Assembly: GCA_020446815.1 (NCBI GenBank)
Contig: JAGRDY010000018.1
Coordinates: forward strand, 248,001-312,000
Origin: Paracoccaceae bacterium
GTDB lineage: Bacteria; Pseudomonadota; Alphaproteobacteria; Rhodobacterales; Rhodobacteraceae
Direction: 5' to 3'
DNA: 64,000 nt
Made by a program: the position numbers and the translations under genes. Under the pieces are notes generated by a model that saw nothing but the letters and a program-made list of their open reading frames with translations, was not told the origin of the DNA and ran no database searches. The first letter of the stretch is position 1; each line of letters opens with the position of its first letter. This document shows positions 46,510 through 55,414 of the stretch, piece by piece.

Positions 46510-47561
46510 TGTCCGCCCTGCGCCTTGCGCACCACGCGCCCCGGAAACAGAAGCTGTGCGCCATCGGTGACCACCAGCGCACCGTCCTCCAGCCCGCCCG
46601 AAAGAATCATGCGCCCGGTCTCGAACCGGTCGATCGTGACCGGGTGCAGCGAGACGGCCATGGTTGCGGGATCTGCCAGCCACACCGCCGCGGACGTGCC
46701 GACCGCCGACAACGCTGTGTAAGGCAGCGCGATATGCGGCGCGCCATGGATCACCACCGTTCCGCGCACCGCCTCGCCAAAATCGAGATCCTCCGGCGGG
46801 TTGGTGATGCCGACCGTCACCGCGACCGTGCCCGAACGAGCATCCACCAGCGGCGATATTTCGCGGATGATGCCGCTGAAGGTCTGATCGGGGCTGTCGA
46901 GAAGGTTCAGCGTCACGTCGGGCGGCGGCGCATTGCTGGCCAGCAACACCTCGGGAACATCGAAAACCGCGTCGATGCCGTCGCCCAGGGCCATTTCCAT
47001 CACCGGCTGCGCCGCGCCGACAACCTGCCCCACCTCGATCATCCGCGCGGTGATCGTGGCATCCATCGGCGCCAGAAGCACGGTATCGGCCAGGGCTTTC
47101 TTGGCGCGATCGAGATCGGCGCCAGCCTGGGCCAGCACGCCTTCGGCGATCCGCAGGGCATCATCGGCGCTGTCGCGGGCGATGCGCGTCGTGGCGCCGC
47201 GTTCGAGCAAGGCATCCTGCCGGTCGAGATCTTCGCTGGCCTGACGGTGATCGGCCATCGCCGTGGCAAGCCCGGCCTGGGCGGCGCGTAACGCCTGTTC
47301 CTGCTGCACCGCGTCAATGCGGGCAAGCTCCGTGCCCTGTGCCACCCGGTCGCCGACATCGGCCAGAACCGCCGCGACGCGCCCGTCGGTCGGAAAGGCG
47401 GCGCTGAGCCTGTCGCGCGCGACGACCTCGCCGGTCAGCGAATAGGTCCGGCTGTCGGCGGTCGCCATCGCGCTCACGATATCCACGGCAAGGGGTTGCT
47501 CCGCCCAGGCGGGCGCCGCCCCCAGGGCAAGTATTGCGACAACGATGCGGAGCACGGGCAT
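46506..47561 (-). CDS. RND periplasmic adaptor 2
   Basis: 351 residues, signal peptide MPVLRIVVAILALGAAPAWAE, then the same adaptor domains: lipoyl (AAFPTDGRVAAVLADVGDRVAQGTELARID), hairpin (EQALRAAQAGLATAMADHRQASEDLDRQD) and barrel. First gene of the three-gene operon. It is a paralogue, not a copy, of adaptor 1. Two adaptors for one pump is common in alphaproteobacterial HAE-type systems, where they may form a heteromeric ring. Confidence 0.92.
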   Translation of the reverse strand: MPVLRIVVAILALGAAPAWAEQPLAVDIVSAMATADSRTYSLTGEVVARDRLSAAFPTDGRVAAVLADVGDRVAQGTELARIDAVQQEQALRAAQAGLATAMADHRQASEDLDRQDALLERGATTRIARDSADDALRIAEGVLAQAGADLDRAKKALADTVLLAPMDATITARMIEVGQVVGAAQPVMEMALGDGIDAVFDVPEVLLASNAPPPDVTLNLLDSPDQTFSGIIREISPLVDARSGTVAVTVGITNPPEDLDFGEAVRGTVVIHGAPHIALPYTALSAVGTSAAVWLADPATMAVSLHPVTIDRFETGRMILSGGLEDGALVVTDGAQLLFPGRVVRKAQGGQ

Positions 47562-48320
47562 GACAACATTTCTCCGGGTGCGGGGTATCGGGCGATGTTC
47601 CGGCCCGGCCAACGGTCTGGTCGGCCGTGCGATGGATCACCCTGCTTTCGGGCAGATTGGCCGCCTTGACCGAAAGGGTCAAGCAATCACGCCGCGTCAA
47701 AGACACTTTTGCGAAGCCAGGGGGAGGCGCGTGCCGCAACGCTGTGCGGATCGTTTACCCGCGCGAGGGGCCTGAGGCCCCGAAAACCATGATGCCGGGG
47801 TGGCTTGTCCACCCCGGCATCCTGTCGCGGCCGTTCTAACCGTCGACTACATGCCGACATCACCGTTACGCGAAAACACCAACCGCACTCGTTACCCGGC
47901 CAGAAACCTTCCTGATCGTCACAGCCGCCATTGGCCGGAAAAATCGGGCCAACTTGCGACCGCAATGTCTCGGAAACGGGAAGATTAGATGGCACGCTTT
48001 CGGGCGGCTGCTTTGCCTCGGGTTGTGGTCGTGTCGAATCCGGCGACAGTGATGGCGAGCGTCACGGCCATCGCCTTTGCTCCTTGTGCGGGCAGTGGCG
48101 ATTGTTGATGAAATCGACCGCGGCACTAACCTTTGACGCGAAGGGAAATAGGGCATTCCTGCCCGATTTTCTTTGTCGTCCTTCTGGAAACAAACCGTTT
48201 TCTGTTTTCAGGGTGATCGCTGCCGCAACGGTCTTGCATCCAACCGCGCGGCGGCGGCCGGGCACCGAACACGGGGCCGAGGCGGGTTTGCGAAGGGCCG
48301 GTGCCGCATGCGCAGGGCCG
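47562..48320. other. 759-base non-coding region with two strong hairpins
   Basis: Upstream of the RND adaptor operon and downstream of the LysR gene. Two hairpins lie at 47767-47781 (GGGGCC/GGCCCC) and 47791-47821. Small overlapping frames of 39 codons (47989-48108) and 86 codons (48108-48368) exist but have no family resemblance. The rest shows nothing recognisable. The RND promoter is probably close to 47600. Confidence 0.5.
47791..47821. terminator. 13-bp perfect hairpin
   Basis: GATGCCGGGGTGG (47791-47803) pairs perfectly with CCACCCCGGCATC (47809-47821), with a 5-base loop. It is more than 200 bases upstream of the RND adaptor start and 500 bases past the LysR stop codon, so its role is uncertain. 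A second small hairpin lies just before it. Confidence 0.6.
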
Positions 48321-49241
48321 CTATCCCGACGGCATCGCGCCGCCTTCCGCAGAGGCGAGGATCTGTGACCAGACCGACGCGGCCGCCGGCCCGCCATCGC
48401 CAAACAGCCTGACCGCCGTGACATCGAGCGGGTGACTGGGCAGGGTGGCGGAAAGATCGGCAAGAATGCCTCCCAGGATGCGCTTTCGGGCAAGCGATTC
48501 GGGCACCCATGCCACCGCGATACCGACGGCCGCCATTTCCAGCGCGGCCAGGGTCAGGGCGGTTTCGGCAATGGGGATGAGCCGGTGCATGGCATCCATC
48601 CGCGCCAGGATGAGCCGTTGCGTGACCTGGCCGAAAAACACTTCCTGCGGGTAGGCGATATAGGGCACCTCGCCACGGGCGATCCGCTGGCCCAGCCCGT
48701 CCACGCCGCTGGCCGCGAAAACCGGGATCAGCCGGTCGCTGCCGATCGTGGCGGTTTCGATATAGCCGGCGCTGATCGGGTGTTCTTCATCGCGGACGCG
48801 GTAGACAATGGCGATATCGGCCTGGCGCGACAGCAAGAGCCCGAAACATTCGTCGAGATTGGCCGATCTCAGCCGGGCAAAGATATATGCGTCGAACCGG
48901 TGAATGCCATCGAGCAGCGCCGGTGTCAGGGCGGTGGTCAAGGCGTGCTGGCTGGCGATCACCACGCGGTTCGAGGCGACGCGCGCATCAAGCCGAAGAT
49001 CGACGACCAGTTGGCGCAATTCGGTGGCGAGCCTTTGGATCTGTTCGCGCCTGTTGGCGATGGCGGGGCGCAACTGGACCGGTTTGCGCGCCCGGTCAAA
49101 GAGTTCGACCCCGACATGATCCTCGATGCTGCGAATCCGTCGCGAAAAGGCCGACTGTGTCAGAAGCCGCCGTTCGGCCGCCTCCTGAAAGGAACCGGTC
49201 TCGGCGACGGCAAGCATGTCTTCCAGCCATTCCAGCCGCAT
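48321..49241 (-). CDS. LysR-family transcriptional regulator
   Basis: 306 residues with the N-terminal winged helix-turn-helix (MRLEWLEDMLAVAETGSFQEAAERRLLTQSAFSRRIRSIEDHVGVELFDR) and the periplasmic-binding-like effector domain. Divergent from cuyA with a LysR box between them, so it very likely controls cuyA and the following transport and dehydrogenase genes. Effector perhaps a C3 sulfonate. The longer upstream frame is non-coding. Confidence 0.9.
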   Translation of the reverse strand: MRLEWLEDMLAVAETGSFQEAAERRLLTQSAFSRRIRSIEDHVGVELFDRARKPVQLRPAIANRREQIQRLATELRQLVVDLRLDARVASNRVVIASQHALTTALTPALLDGIHRFDAYIFARLRSANLDECFGLLLSRQADIAIVYRVRDEEHPISAGYIETATIGSDRLIPVFAASGVDGLGQRIARGEVPYIAYPQEVFFGQVTQRLILARMDAMHRLIPIAETALTLAALEMAAVGIAVAWVPESLARKRILGGILADLSATLPSHPLDVTAVRLFGDGGPAAASVWSQILASAEGGAMPSG

Positions 49242-49256
49242 CGGCGCCTTCCTAAA

Positions 49257-49271
49257 ATGCAATACCTGCAT
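49257..49271. promoter_or_regulatory. LysR-type binding site (T-N11-A)
   Basis: ATGCAATACCTGCAT is a 5-bp inverted repeat around a 5-base centre, with T at 49258 and A at 49270 (T-N11-A). It is 15 bases upstream of the LysR start and 82 upstream of the cuyA start, suited for both autorepression and activation of cuyA. Confidence 0.6.
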
Positions 49272-49353
49272 ATTACATGGAGAATTATGAATTTGCACCA
49301 CGAAATCCGACATGCAATTGTCAATTTCATCAAGTTTCCAGAGGATTCCCCCC

Positions 49354-50376
49354 ATGCACCTTGCCCGCTTTCCGCGCGTTTTCCTTGCCCATCTGCCGAC
49401 CCCGCTTGAAAAACTCGACCGTCTCAGCAAAGAGTTGGGGGGGCCGGAAATCTGGATCAAGCGCGACGACTGCACGGGGCTCTCGACCGGCGGCAACAAG
49501 ACGCGAAAGCTGGAATTCCTGATGGCCGAGGCGCAGGCGATGGGTGCCGATACGGTGATGACGCAGGGGGCCACGCAATCCAACCACGCGCGCCAGACGG
49601 CGGCCTTCGCGGCCAAGCTCGGCATGGCCTGCCAAATCCTGCTCGAGGATCGCACCGGCTCCAACGACGCCAACTACAACACCAACGGCAACGTCCTTCT
49701 CGACCATCTGCACGGGGCCACGACCTCGAAGCGCAAGGGCGGGATGGACATGCAGGCCGAGATGGAGGCGGTGGCCGAAAAGCTGCGTGCCGAGGGCCGC
49801 AAGGTCTATGTCATCCCCGGCGGCGGCTCGAACGCGACCGGCGCGCTCGGCTATGTCAACTGCGCCTTCGAGACGGTTTCGCAGGCCAACGACCGGGGCC
49901 TGGTGATCGACCATTTCGTCACCGCGACCGGCAGCGCCGGCACCCAGGCGGGCCTCATCACCGGGCTGAAGGCGATCAACGCGGGCATTCCGCTCACTGG
50001 CATCGGGGTGCGCGCGCCCAGGGAAAAGCAGGAAGAAAACGTCTACAAGCTGGCGCTCCAGACCGCCGAAAAACTCGGCTGCCCCGGCGTTGTGGCGCGC
50101 GAGGACGTGGTCGCCGACAGCAGCTATGTGGGCGAGGGCTACGGCATCCCGCGCGCCGACACGCTCGAGGCGATCCGCATGTTCGCCCAGCTCGAGGCGA
50201 TCCTTCTCGATCCGGTCTATTCGGGCAAGGGCGCGGCCGGGCTGATCGACTATTGCCGCAAAGGCAAGTTCAAGAAGGGCGAGCGGGTGGTCTTTTTGCA
50301 CACCGGCGGCTCTGCCGCGCTGTTCGGCTACAATGCCGCCTTCGCCGACGACCAGAAATCGCTGGCGGCCGAGTAA
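49354..50376 (+). CDS. cuyA: L-cysteate sulfo-lyase
   Basis: 340-residue PLP enzyme of the D-cysteine desulfhydrase/ACC-deaminase fold. It starts [22 protein letters not shown] and has the PLP lysine region [12 protein letters not shown] (44-55) and [11 protein letters not shown]; from memory it closely resembles CuyA of Ruegeria pomeroyi (HLPTPLERLDRL...). CuyA splits L-cysteate to pyruvate, sulfite and ammonia. First gene of a run with racemase, TauABC-like transporter and HDH-family dehydrogenase. SD GAGGA is 8 bases upstream of the ATG. D-cysteine desulfhydrase activity is the alternative. Confidence 0.88.
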   Translation: MHLARFPRVFLAHLPTPLEKLDRLSKELGGPEIWIKRDDCTGLSTGGNKTRKLEFLMAEAQAMGADTVMTQGATQSNHARQTAAFAAKLGMACQILLEDRTGSNDANYNTNGNVLLDHLHGATTSKRKGGMDMQAEMEAVAEKLRAEGRKVYVIPGGGSNATGALGYVNCAFETVSQANDRGLVIDHFVTATGSAGTQAGLITGLKAINAGIPLTGIGVRAPREKQEENVYKLALQTAEKLGCPGVVAREDVVADSSYVGEGYGIPRADTLEAIRMFAQLEAILLDPVYSGKGAAGLIDYCRKGKFKKGERVVFLHTGGSAALFGYNAAFADDQKSLAAE

Positions 50377-50481
50377 ACGCATGGCAACACCGGGGCACAG
50401 GAAAAAACTCACGCAACTCCGGCCTGCGGCTTTGGCGATGAAACGCGCCGCCGGCCGCAACGCCGCAGTCCGCGTGCGGGG

Positions 50482-51267
50482 ATGCGCCCCATGATGCGGC
50501 GCGTGGGCATACTTGGCGGCATGGGGCCGCAGGCGACGATCCTGATCATGCAGAAGATACTGGACGCGACCCGGGTCCGGGACGACGCCGATCACATTCC
50601 GCTGATCGTCGATCAGAACCCGCAGGTGCCGTCGCGCATCCGGCACCTGATCGACGGCACCGGCGCCGATCCCGGCCCGGTACTGGCCGACATGGCCCGC
50701 CGTCTCGTGGCCGCCGGGGCCGAGGCGCTGGCCATGCCCTGCAACACCGCGCATCATTATGCGCCCGCGATCCGTGCCGCGGTCGATGTCCCCTTGCTGA
50801 ACATGGTCGATCTTGCCGTCGCCCGCGCCGCGGCGCTGGCCGGCCCGGGCAGCCCTGTCGGCATCCTCGCGTCACCGGCGGTCCGCAAGGTGGGCCTGTT
50901 CGACGCCGCGCTGTCGCAACGCGGCTTGCGGGCGGTCTACGCGCCCGACGAAGCCGCGATGCTGGCCGCAATTCGCCAGATCAAGGCTGACGGCCCCCGG
51001 CCCGAAGCGCGCCGTGCGCTGCGGGCGGCGTCCGCGGCGCTGGCGGCACAGGGGGCAACGGTGCAGATGATCGCCTGCACCGAATTCTCGCTGATCGCGG
51101 AAGCTGTTGACAAAACTGCCGCGACTTTCGACAGCATGGACTGTATAGTGCAGGCGATAGTCACATTTGCCAGGAAATCTCCGAATAAAGGAGCCAACGG
51201 GCATCGCGCGCCCGCGCCAAAGTTAGCGAAACGCCGATCCAACCCAACAATGGAGGAAAGAAGATGA
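50482..51267 (+). CDS. Aspartate/glutamate racemase-family protein
   Basis: 261 residues. Two catalytic cysteines fit the family: C87 in AMPCNTAHH and C199 in MIACTEFSL; GILGGMGPQAT opens the domain. Such enzymes invert alpha-amino acids without cofactor. Next to cuyA a cysteate racemase role (D- to L-cysteate, an aspartate analogue) is attractive. It has a C-terminal tail (from ~240) rich in basic residues. It ends in a 4-base overlap with the transporter gene. The start could also be 50494. Confidence 0.85.
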   Translation: MRPMMRRVGILGGMGPQATILIMQKILDATRVRDDADHIPLIVDQNPQVPSRIRHLIDGTGADPGPVLADMARRLVAAGAEALAMPCNTAHHYAPAIRAAVDVPLLNMVDLAVARAAALAGPGSPVGILASPAVRKVGLFDAALSQRGLRAVYAPDEAAMLAAIRQIKADGPRPEARRALRAASAALAAQGATVQMIACTEFSLIAEAVDKTAATFDSMDCIVQAIVTFARKSPNKGANGHRAPAPKLAKRRSNPTMEERR

Positions 51268-52256
51268 CCTCAATACTCAGAAAGACGATGCTGCTGGCGG
51301 CCACCGCCATGACCCTGACGGCGGGTGTGGCCAGCGCTGAAACCCTGGTGATCGCCACCTTCGGCGACCCGACACCGATGAATGCCGCGCGCGCCAACCA
51401 TGAATTCGAGAAGGCCACCGGCTGGACGGTCGAGTGGCGCAAGTTCGCCTCGGGCACCGATGTCATCGCGGCGATGGCGTCGGGCGATGTCAAGGTGGGC
51501 GAGCTTGGCTCCTCGCCGCTGGCCATCGCGGCAAGCCAGGGTGTCGAACTGAAGATGTTCATGTTCTCCTACGTCATCGGCGATTCGGAGAGCCTGATCG
51601 CGCGTGATGGCTCCGGTATCGAGAAGATCGAGGATCTCAAGGGCAAACGTGTCGCGGTGCCGGTCGGCTCGACGGCGCATTTCTCGCTGATGGGGGTGAT
51701 CAACCATGCCGGGATGGATCCGTCCGACGTGACCATCATGTCGATGCCGCCCGACCAGATCGCCGCCGCCTGGGAACAGGGCACCATCGACGCGGCCTTC
51801 ATCTGGCCGCCGGTCCAGTCCGAGATCCTCAAGACAGGCAAGCGTATCGTTTCCGCCAAGCAGGCGGGCGAATGGGGCTATCCGACCTTCAATGGCTGGG
51901 TTGCCAGTGACGATTTCATCGCCGGTCACGAAAAGGAACTTGTCGCCTTCGCCAAGGCGATGGATGCCGCGAACCTGGCCTATGTGAACGATCCGGCGGC
52001 CTGGACCCCCGACAGCACGCCGGTCAAGGAAATCGCCGAGATGACCGGCGCCTCGCCGGATCAGATCCCGGTGACGCTCGAAGGGTACACCTTCATCCCC
52101 CTCAAGGATCAGGTCAGCGACAAATGGCTGGGCGGCGCCGCGGCGTCGATCAAGGCCACGGCCGAATTCCTGAAATCGGCGGGGCGCATCGACAATGTCG
52201 CCGACGACTATTCTGGCTTCGTCGATACCGAGATCGCGAAAGAGGCGCTGGAATAA
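51264..52256 (+). CDS. tauA: Taurine/sulfonate ABC transporter, substrate-binding protein
   Basis: 330 residues with a signal peptide (cleavage after ASA, ~25). The binding-domain pattern LVIATFGDPTPMNAARANHEFEKATGWTVEWRKFASG and WPPVQSEILKTGKRIV is like TauA/SsuA-type proteins. Periplasmic; delivers an organosulfonate to the permease. SD GGAGGAAAG precedes the ATG. Clustered with a permease and ATPase and with cuyA, so taurine itself is less certain than a C3 sulfonate. Confidence 0.85.
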   Translation: MTSILRKTMLLAATAMTLTAGVASAETLVIATFGDPTPMNAARANHEFEKATGWTVEWRKFASGTDVIAAMASGDVKVGELGSSPLAIAASQGVELKMFMFSYVIGDSESLIARDGSGIEKIEDLKGKRVAVPVGSTAHFSLMGVINHAGMDPSDVTIMSMPPDQIAAAWEQGTIDAAFIWPPVQSEILKTGKRIVSAKQAGEWGYPTFNGWVASDDFIAGHEKELVAFAKAMDAANLAYVNDPAAWTPDSTPVKEIAEMTGASPDQIPVTLEGYTFIPLKDQVSDKWLGGAAASIKATAEFLKSAGRIDNVADDYSGFVDTEIAKEALE

Positions 52257-52320
52257 ATGAGCTGCCCTGCCCGGCCACCGCTTGGCCGGGCAGGTTCCGC
52301 GATGGCCAGGGGAGGGGTTC

Positions 52321-53112
52321 ATGCGCCTGAATATCAAAAATGTGTCGGTGGTGTTTCCCGCCACCGGCGGCCGGCCGCCCGTCGAGGCGCTGAGCCGCAT
52401 CAACCTGGCTATCGAGGATGAGGAATTCGTCGTCGCCCTCGGCGCCTCGGGCTGCGGCAAATCCACGCTTCTGAACCTGATCGCGGGGTTTCTCGCGCCC
52501 TCGTCGGGCGATCTGACGCTGGATGCGGCCCCGGTCGCCGGCCCCGGCGCCGACCGTGCGGTGGTCTTTCAGAAACACGCGCTGCTGCCCTGGCTCGATG
52601 TGCTCGACAATGTGGCGCTGGGGCTCAAGATCCAGGGTGTCGGCGCGGCCCAGCGCCACGAAACAGCCAACCGGTTCATCGAATTGCTGGGTCTTGACGG
52701 GTTCCAGAAGTCACCCGTCTACATGCTGTCGGGCGGTATGCAGCAGCGCGTCGGCATCGCCCGCGCGCTGACCTGCGACCCCAAGATCCTCTTGATGGAC
52801 GAACCGCTGGGCGCGCTCGACGCGCTGACGCGCGAAAGGGCGCAGGAACTGATCCTGAACATCTGGAACGATACCCACAAGTCGATCTTCTTCATCACCC
52901 ACAGTGTCGAGGAGGCACTGTTCATGGGCACCAAGCTGATCGTGATGTCGCCGCGCCCGGGCCGGATCACCCATACCTTCGATCTGCCCTTCTCGAAAAA
53001 GTTTCTGGCAGGCGAACCGGCGCGCCAGGTCAAGGCTTCGGCCGACTTCATCCGCCTGCGCGAAGAGGTGTTGAAAATCATCTTTGCCGACGAAGAGGAA
53101 GCAGTAGCATGA
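52321..53112 (+). CDS. tauB: Sulfonate ABC transporter, ATP-binding protein
   Basis: 263 residues. Walker A GASGCGKST, ABC signature LSGGMQQR, Walker B ILLMDEP and the H-loop region FFITHSVEEALFMG are present. TauB/SsuB-like. Its ATG follows AGGGGAGGGG, and its stop overlaps the permease start by 4 bases. Confidence 0.93.
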   Translation: MRLNIKNVSVVFPATGGRPPVEALSRINLAIEDEEFVVALGASGCGKSTLLNLIAGFLAPSSGDLTLDAAPVAGPGADRAVVFQKHALLPWLDVLDNVALGLKIQGVGAAQRHETANRFIELLGLDGFQKSPVYMLSGGMQQRVGIARALTCDPKILLMDEPLGALDALTRERAQELILNIWNDTHKSIFFITHSVEEALFMGTKLIVMSPRPGRITHTFDLPFSKKFLAGEPARQVKASADFIRLREEVLKIIFADEEEAVA

Positions 53113-53978
53113 CCGACGCAAAATCCGCCGCACCGCCAAAGGCCGATGGCCTGCTGTCGCGCCTTTCGCGGGGGCGGGCGACGAAACCGGGCGAAATCTA
53201 CGGCGTGCCGGGGCAGGGCAACACGCTGTGGCTGTCGGCGGTGTCGATCGCGCTTTTCCTCTTCATCTGGTGGCTGGTCACGGCGATGGGCTGGGTCAAG
53301 CCGCTTTTCGTGCCCTCGCCGATGGCGATCGTCAGCAAGTTCATCCAGATCTGGAACAACGGCTTTACCGGCACGCCGTTTCTGGAACATGTGATGATCT
53401 CCACCGTGCGGGTGTTCGGCGCCTTCCTTCTGGCCTGCGTCATCGGCCTGCCGCTCGGCCTCGCGATGGGGATGAGCCCGGCGGTGCGCGGCATCTTCGA
53501 TCCGCCGATCGAATTCTACCGCCCGATCCCGCCTCTGGCCTACCTGCCGCTGATGATCATCTGGTTCGGTATCGGCGAGACCTCGAAAATCCTGCTGATC
53601 TTCCTGTCGGTTTTCGCCCCGGTGGTGCTGGGCGCGCGCTCGGGCGTGAAATCCGCCGCGATCGAACAGATCCACGCCGCCTATTCCTTCGGAGCCACCC
53701 GCTGGCAGGTGATGCGCCATGTCATCATGCCCTCGGCGCTGCCCGAAATCCTGACGGCGATGCGCATCGGCATCGGCTTCGGCTGGACCACGCTCGTCGC
53801 CGCCGAGATGGTCGCCGCCACCAAAGGGCTTGGCTACATGGTGCTGTCGGCCAGCCAGTTCCTGCAAACCCCCGTCGTCATCATGGGAATATTCGTGATC
53901 GCCATCATCGCCTTTGCCTTCGACCTGCTGATGCGGTTCCTCGAAAGGCGCCTGGTGCCCTGGAAGGGCCGCATGTAA
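53109..53978 (+). CDS. tauC: Sulfonate ABC transporter, permease
   Basis: 289 residues with about six helices; the cytosolic EAA-like loop reads EQIHAAYSFGATRWQVMRHVIMPSALPEILTAMRIGIG. TauC/SsuC-like. Translationally coupled to the ATPase. Sits between the ATPase and the HDH-family gene, 16 bases before the latter. Confidence 0.93.
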   Translation: MTDAKSAAPPKADGLLSRLSRGRATKPGEIYGVPGQGNTLWLSAVSIALFLFIWWLVTAMGWVKPLFVPSPMAIVSKFIQIWNNGFTGTPFLEHVMISTVRVFGAFLLACVIGLPLGLAMGMSPAVRGIFDPPIEFYRPIPPLAYLPLMIIWFGIGETSKILLIFLSVFAPVVLGARSGVKSAAIEQIHAAYSFGATRWQVMRHVIMPSALPEILTAMRIGIGFGWTTLVAAEMVAATKGLGYMVLSASQFLQTPVVIMGIFVIAIIAFAFDLLMRFLERRLVPWKGRM

Positions 53979-53994
53979 CCGGAAAGCCAATGCC

Positions 53995-55305
53995 ATGAAA
54001 TATCTCAAGAAAGCTGCCCGCACCGCCGAGGCGGAACAGACCGATGTCCGTGCCGTCGTCGAAAGGATGCTGCACGAAATCGCCCAAGAAGGCGAAGTGG
54101 CCGCGCGCCGCCATGCCCGCGATCTGGACAAATGGGACGGCGACATCGTCGTCACCGACGCACAGCGCAGGGCGGCGGCGGCTTTGGTTCCGGCGCAGCT
54201 CAAGGCCGATATCCGTTTTGCCCATGACAATGTGCGCCGTTTTGCCGAGGCCCAGCGCGCGACCGTCAGCGATTTTTCCGTCGAGATTCTGCCCGGCCTG
54301 ACAGCCGGACAGAAACAGATCCCCGTCACCGCCGCGGGCTGTTATGTTCCCGGCGGGCGCTACAGCCATGTGGCCAGCGCGATCATGACCGTGACGACGG
54401 CGAAGGTCGCGGGGGTGGCCCATATCGCCGCCTGCTCGCCGCCGCGCCCGGGCATCGGCATCCCGCCCGCGATCCTCTATACGCTCGATCTGTGCGGCGC
54501 CGACGTCATCCTCAACATGGGCGGCGTGCAGGGCGTCGCGGCCATCGCCAACGGTCTTTTCGGCACGCAAAAGGCCGACATCCTTGTCGGCCCCGGCAAC
54601 CAGTATGTCGCCGAGGCCAAGCGGATGCTGTTCGGGCAGATCGGCATCGACATGTTCGCAGGCCCGACCGACAGCATGGTCATCGCCGATGACACGGCCG
54701 ATGCCCAGTTCATCGCGGCCGATCTTGTCGGGCAGGCCGAACACGGCTGGAACTCGCCGGTCTGGCTGGTCACCTCTGACGCGGGGCTGGCCGCGCGCGT
54801 GATCGCGCTCGTCCCCGAACTGATCGACACGCTGCCCCATGTCAACCGCGACAGCGCCCGCGCCGCATGGGCCGATTTCGCCGAAGTCATCCTGTGTGAC
54901 AGCGCCGAGGAAATGGCCCGCGTCGCCGACGATTACGCACCCGAACATCTGCATGTGCAGGCCGCCGATCTCGACTGGTGGCTGGGAAGATTGCGCTCCT
55001 ACGGCTCGCTTTTCCTGGGCGAGGAAACCACCGTGGCCTTCGGCGACAAGACCTCAGGGCCCAATCATGTGCTGCCGACATCCAAGGCCGCGCGCTATAC
55101 GGGCGGTCTGTCGGTGCACAAGTTCATGAAAACGGTGACCTGGCAGCGCGCCACCCGCGCCGCCGCAAAGCCGCTGGCCGAGGCCACCGCGCGCATATCG
55201 CGGCTCGAAGGGATGGAGGGCCATGCCCGGTCGGCCGATATCCGGCTGGCCAGGTTCTTTCCCGACGAGGTGTTCGACCTGCAAGCCGCCGACGCCGCAT
55301 CCTGA
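53995..55305 (+). CDS. Histidinol-dehydrogenase-family enzyme (HpsN-like; candidate cysteinolate/DHPS dehydrogenase)
   Basis: 436 residues, full-length HisD fold. Zinc and catalytic residues are kept: Q247 and H250 (GQAEHG), E317-H318 (APEHLH), D351 (DKTSGPNHVLPT) and H410 (EGMEGHARS). HisD itself oxidises an amino alcohol to an amino acid in two NAD steps. Here the operon with cuyA and TauABC points to a sulfonate. HpsN converts dihydroxypropanesulfonate to sulfolactate; oxidising cysteinolate to cysteate would be the direct analogue of the histidinol reaction. Not a his-operon gene: no his neighbours. Confidence 0.85.
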   Translation: MKYLKKAARTAEAEQTDVRAVVERMLHEIAQEGEVAARRHARDLDKWDGDIVVTDAQRRAAAALVPAQLKADIRFAHDNVRRFAEAQRATVSDFSVEILPGLTAGQKQIPVTAAGCYVPGGRYSHVASAIMTVTTAKVAGVAHIAACSPPRPGIGIPPAILYTLDLCGADVILNMGGVQGVAAIANGLFGTQKADILVGPGNQYVAEAKRMLFGQIGIDMFAGPTDSMVIADDTADAQFIAADLVGQAEHGWNSPVWLVTSDAGLAARVIALVPELIDTLPHVNRDSARAAWADFAEVILCDSAEEMARVADDYAPEHLHVQAADLDWWLGRLRSYGSLFLGEETTVAFGDKTSGPNHVLPTSKAARYTGGLSVHKFMKTVTWQRATRAAAKPLAEATARISRLEGMEGHARSADIRLARFFPDEVFDLQAADAAS

Positions 55306-55414
55306 ACCCGCAGGCGCGCGCCGGGCAGGGTTGTGCCTTGCGCTTGCATCGAAGCGGCAGGCATCGTTTATCGCCTTTGGCCGAAGGAAAAGCCAACGCC
55401 CAAGCGCCAGAGGG

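Noticed and set aside
48108-48368. 86-codon frame on the plus strand, preceded by a coupled 39-codon frame
   Set aside because: It runs into the LysR gene on the other strand, has no good SD and no recognisable protein pattern.
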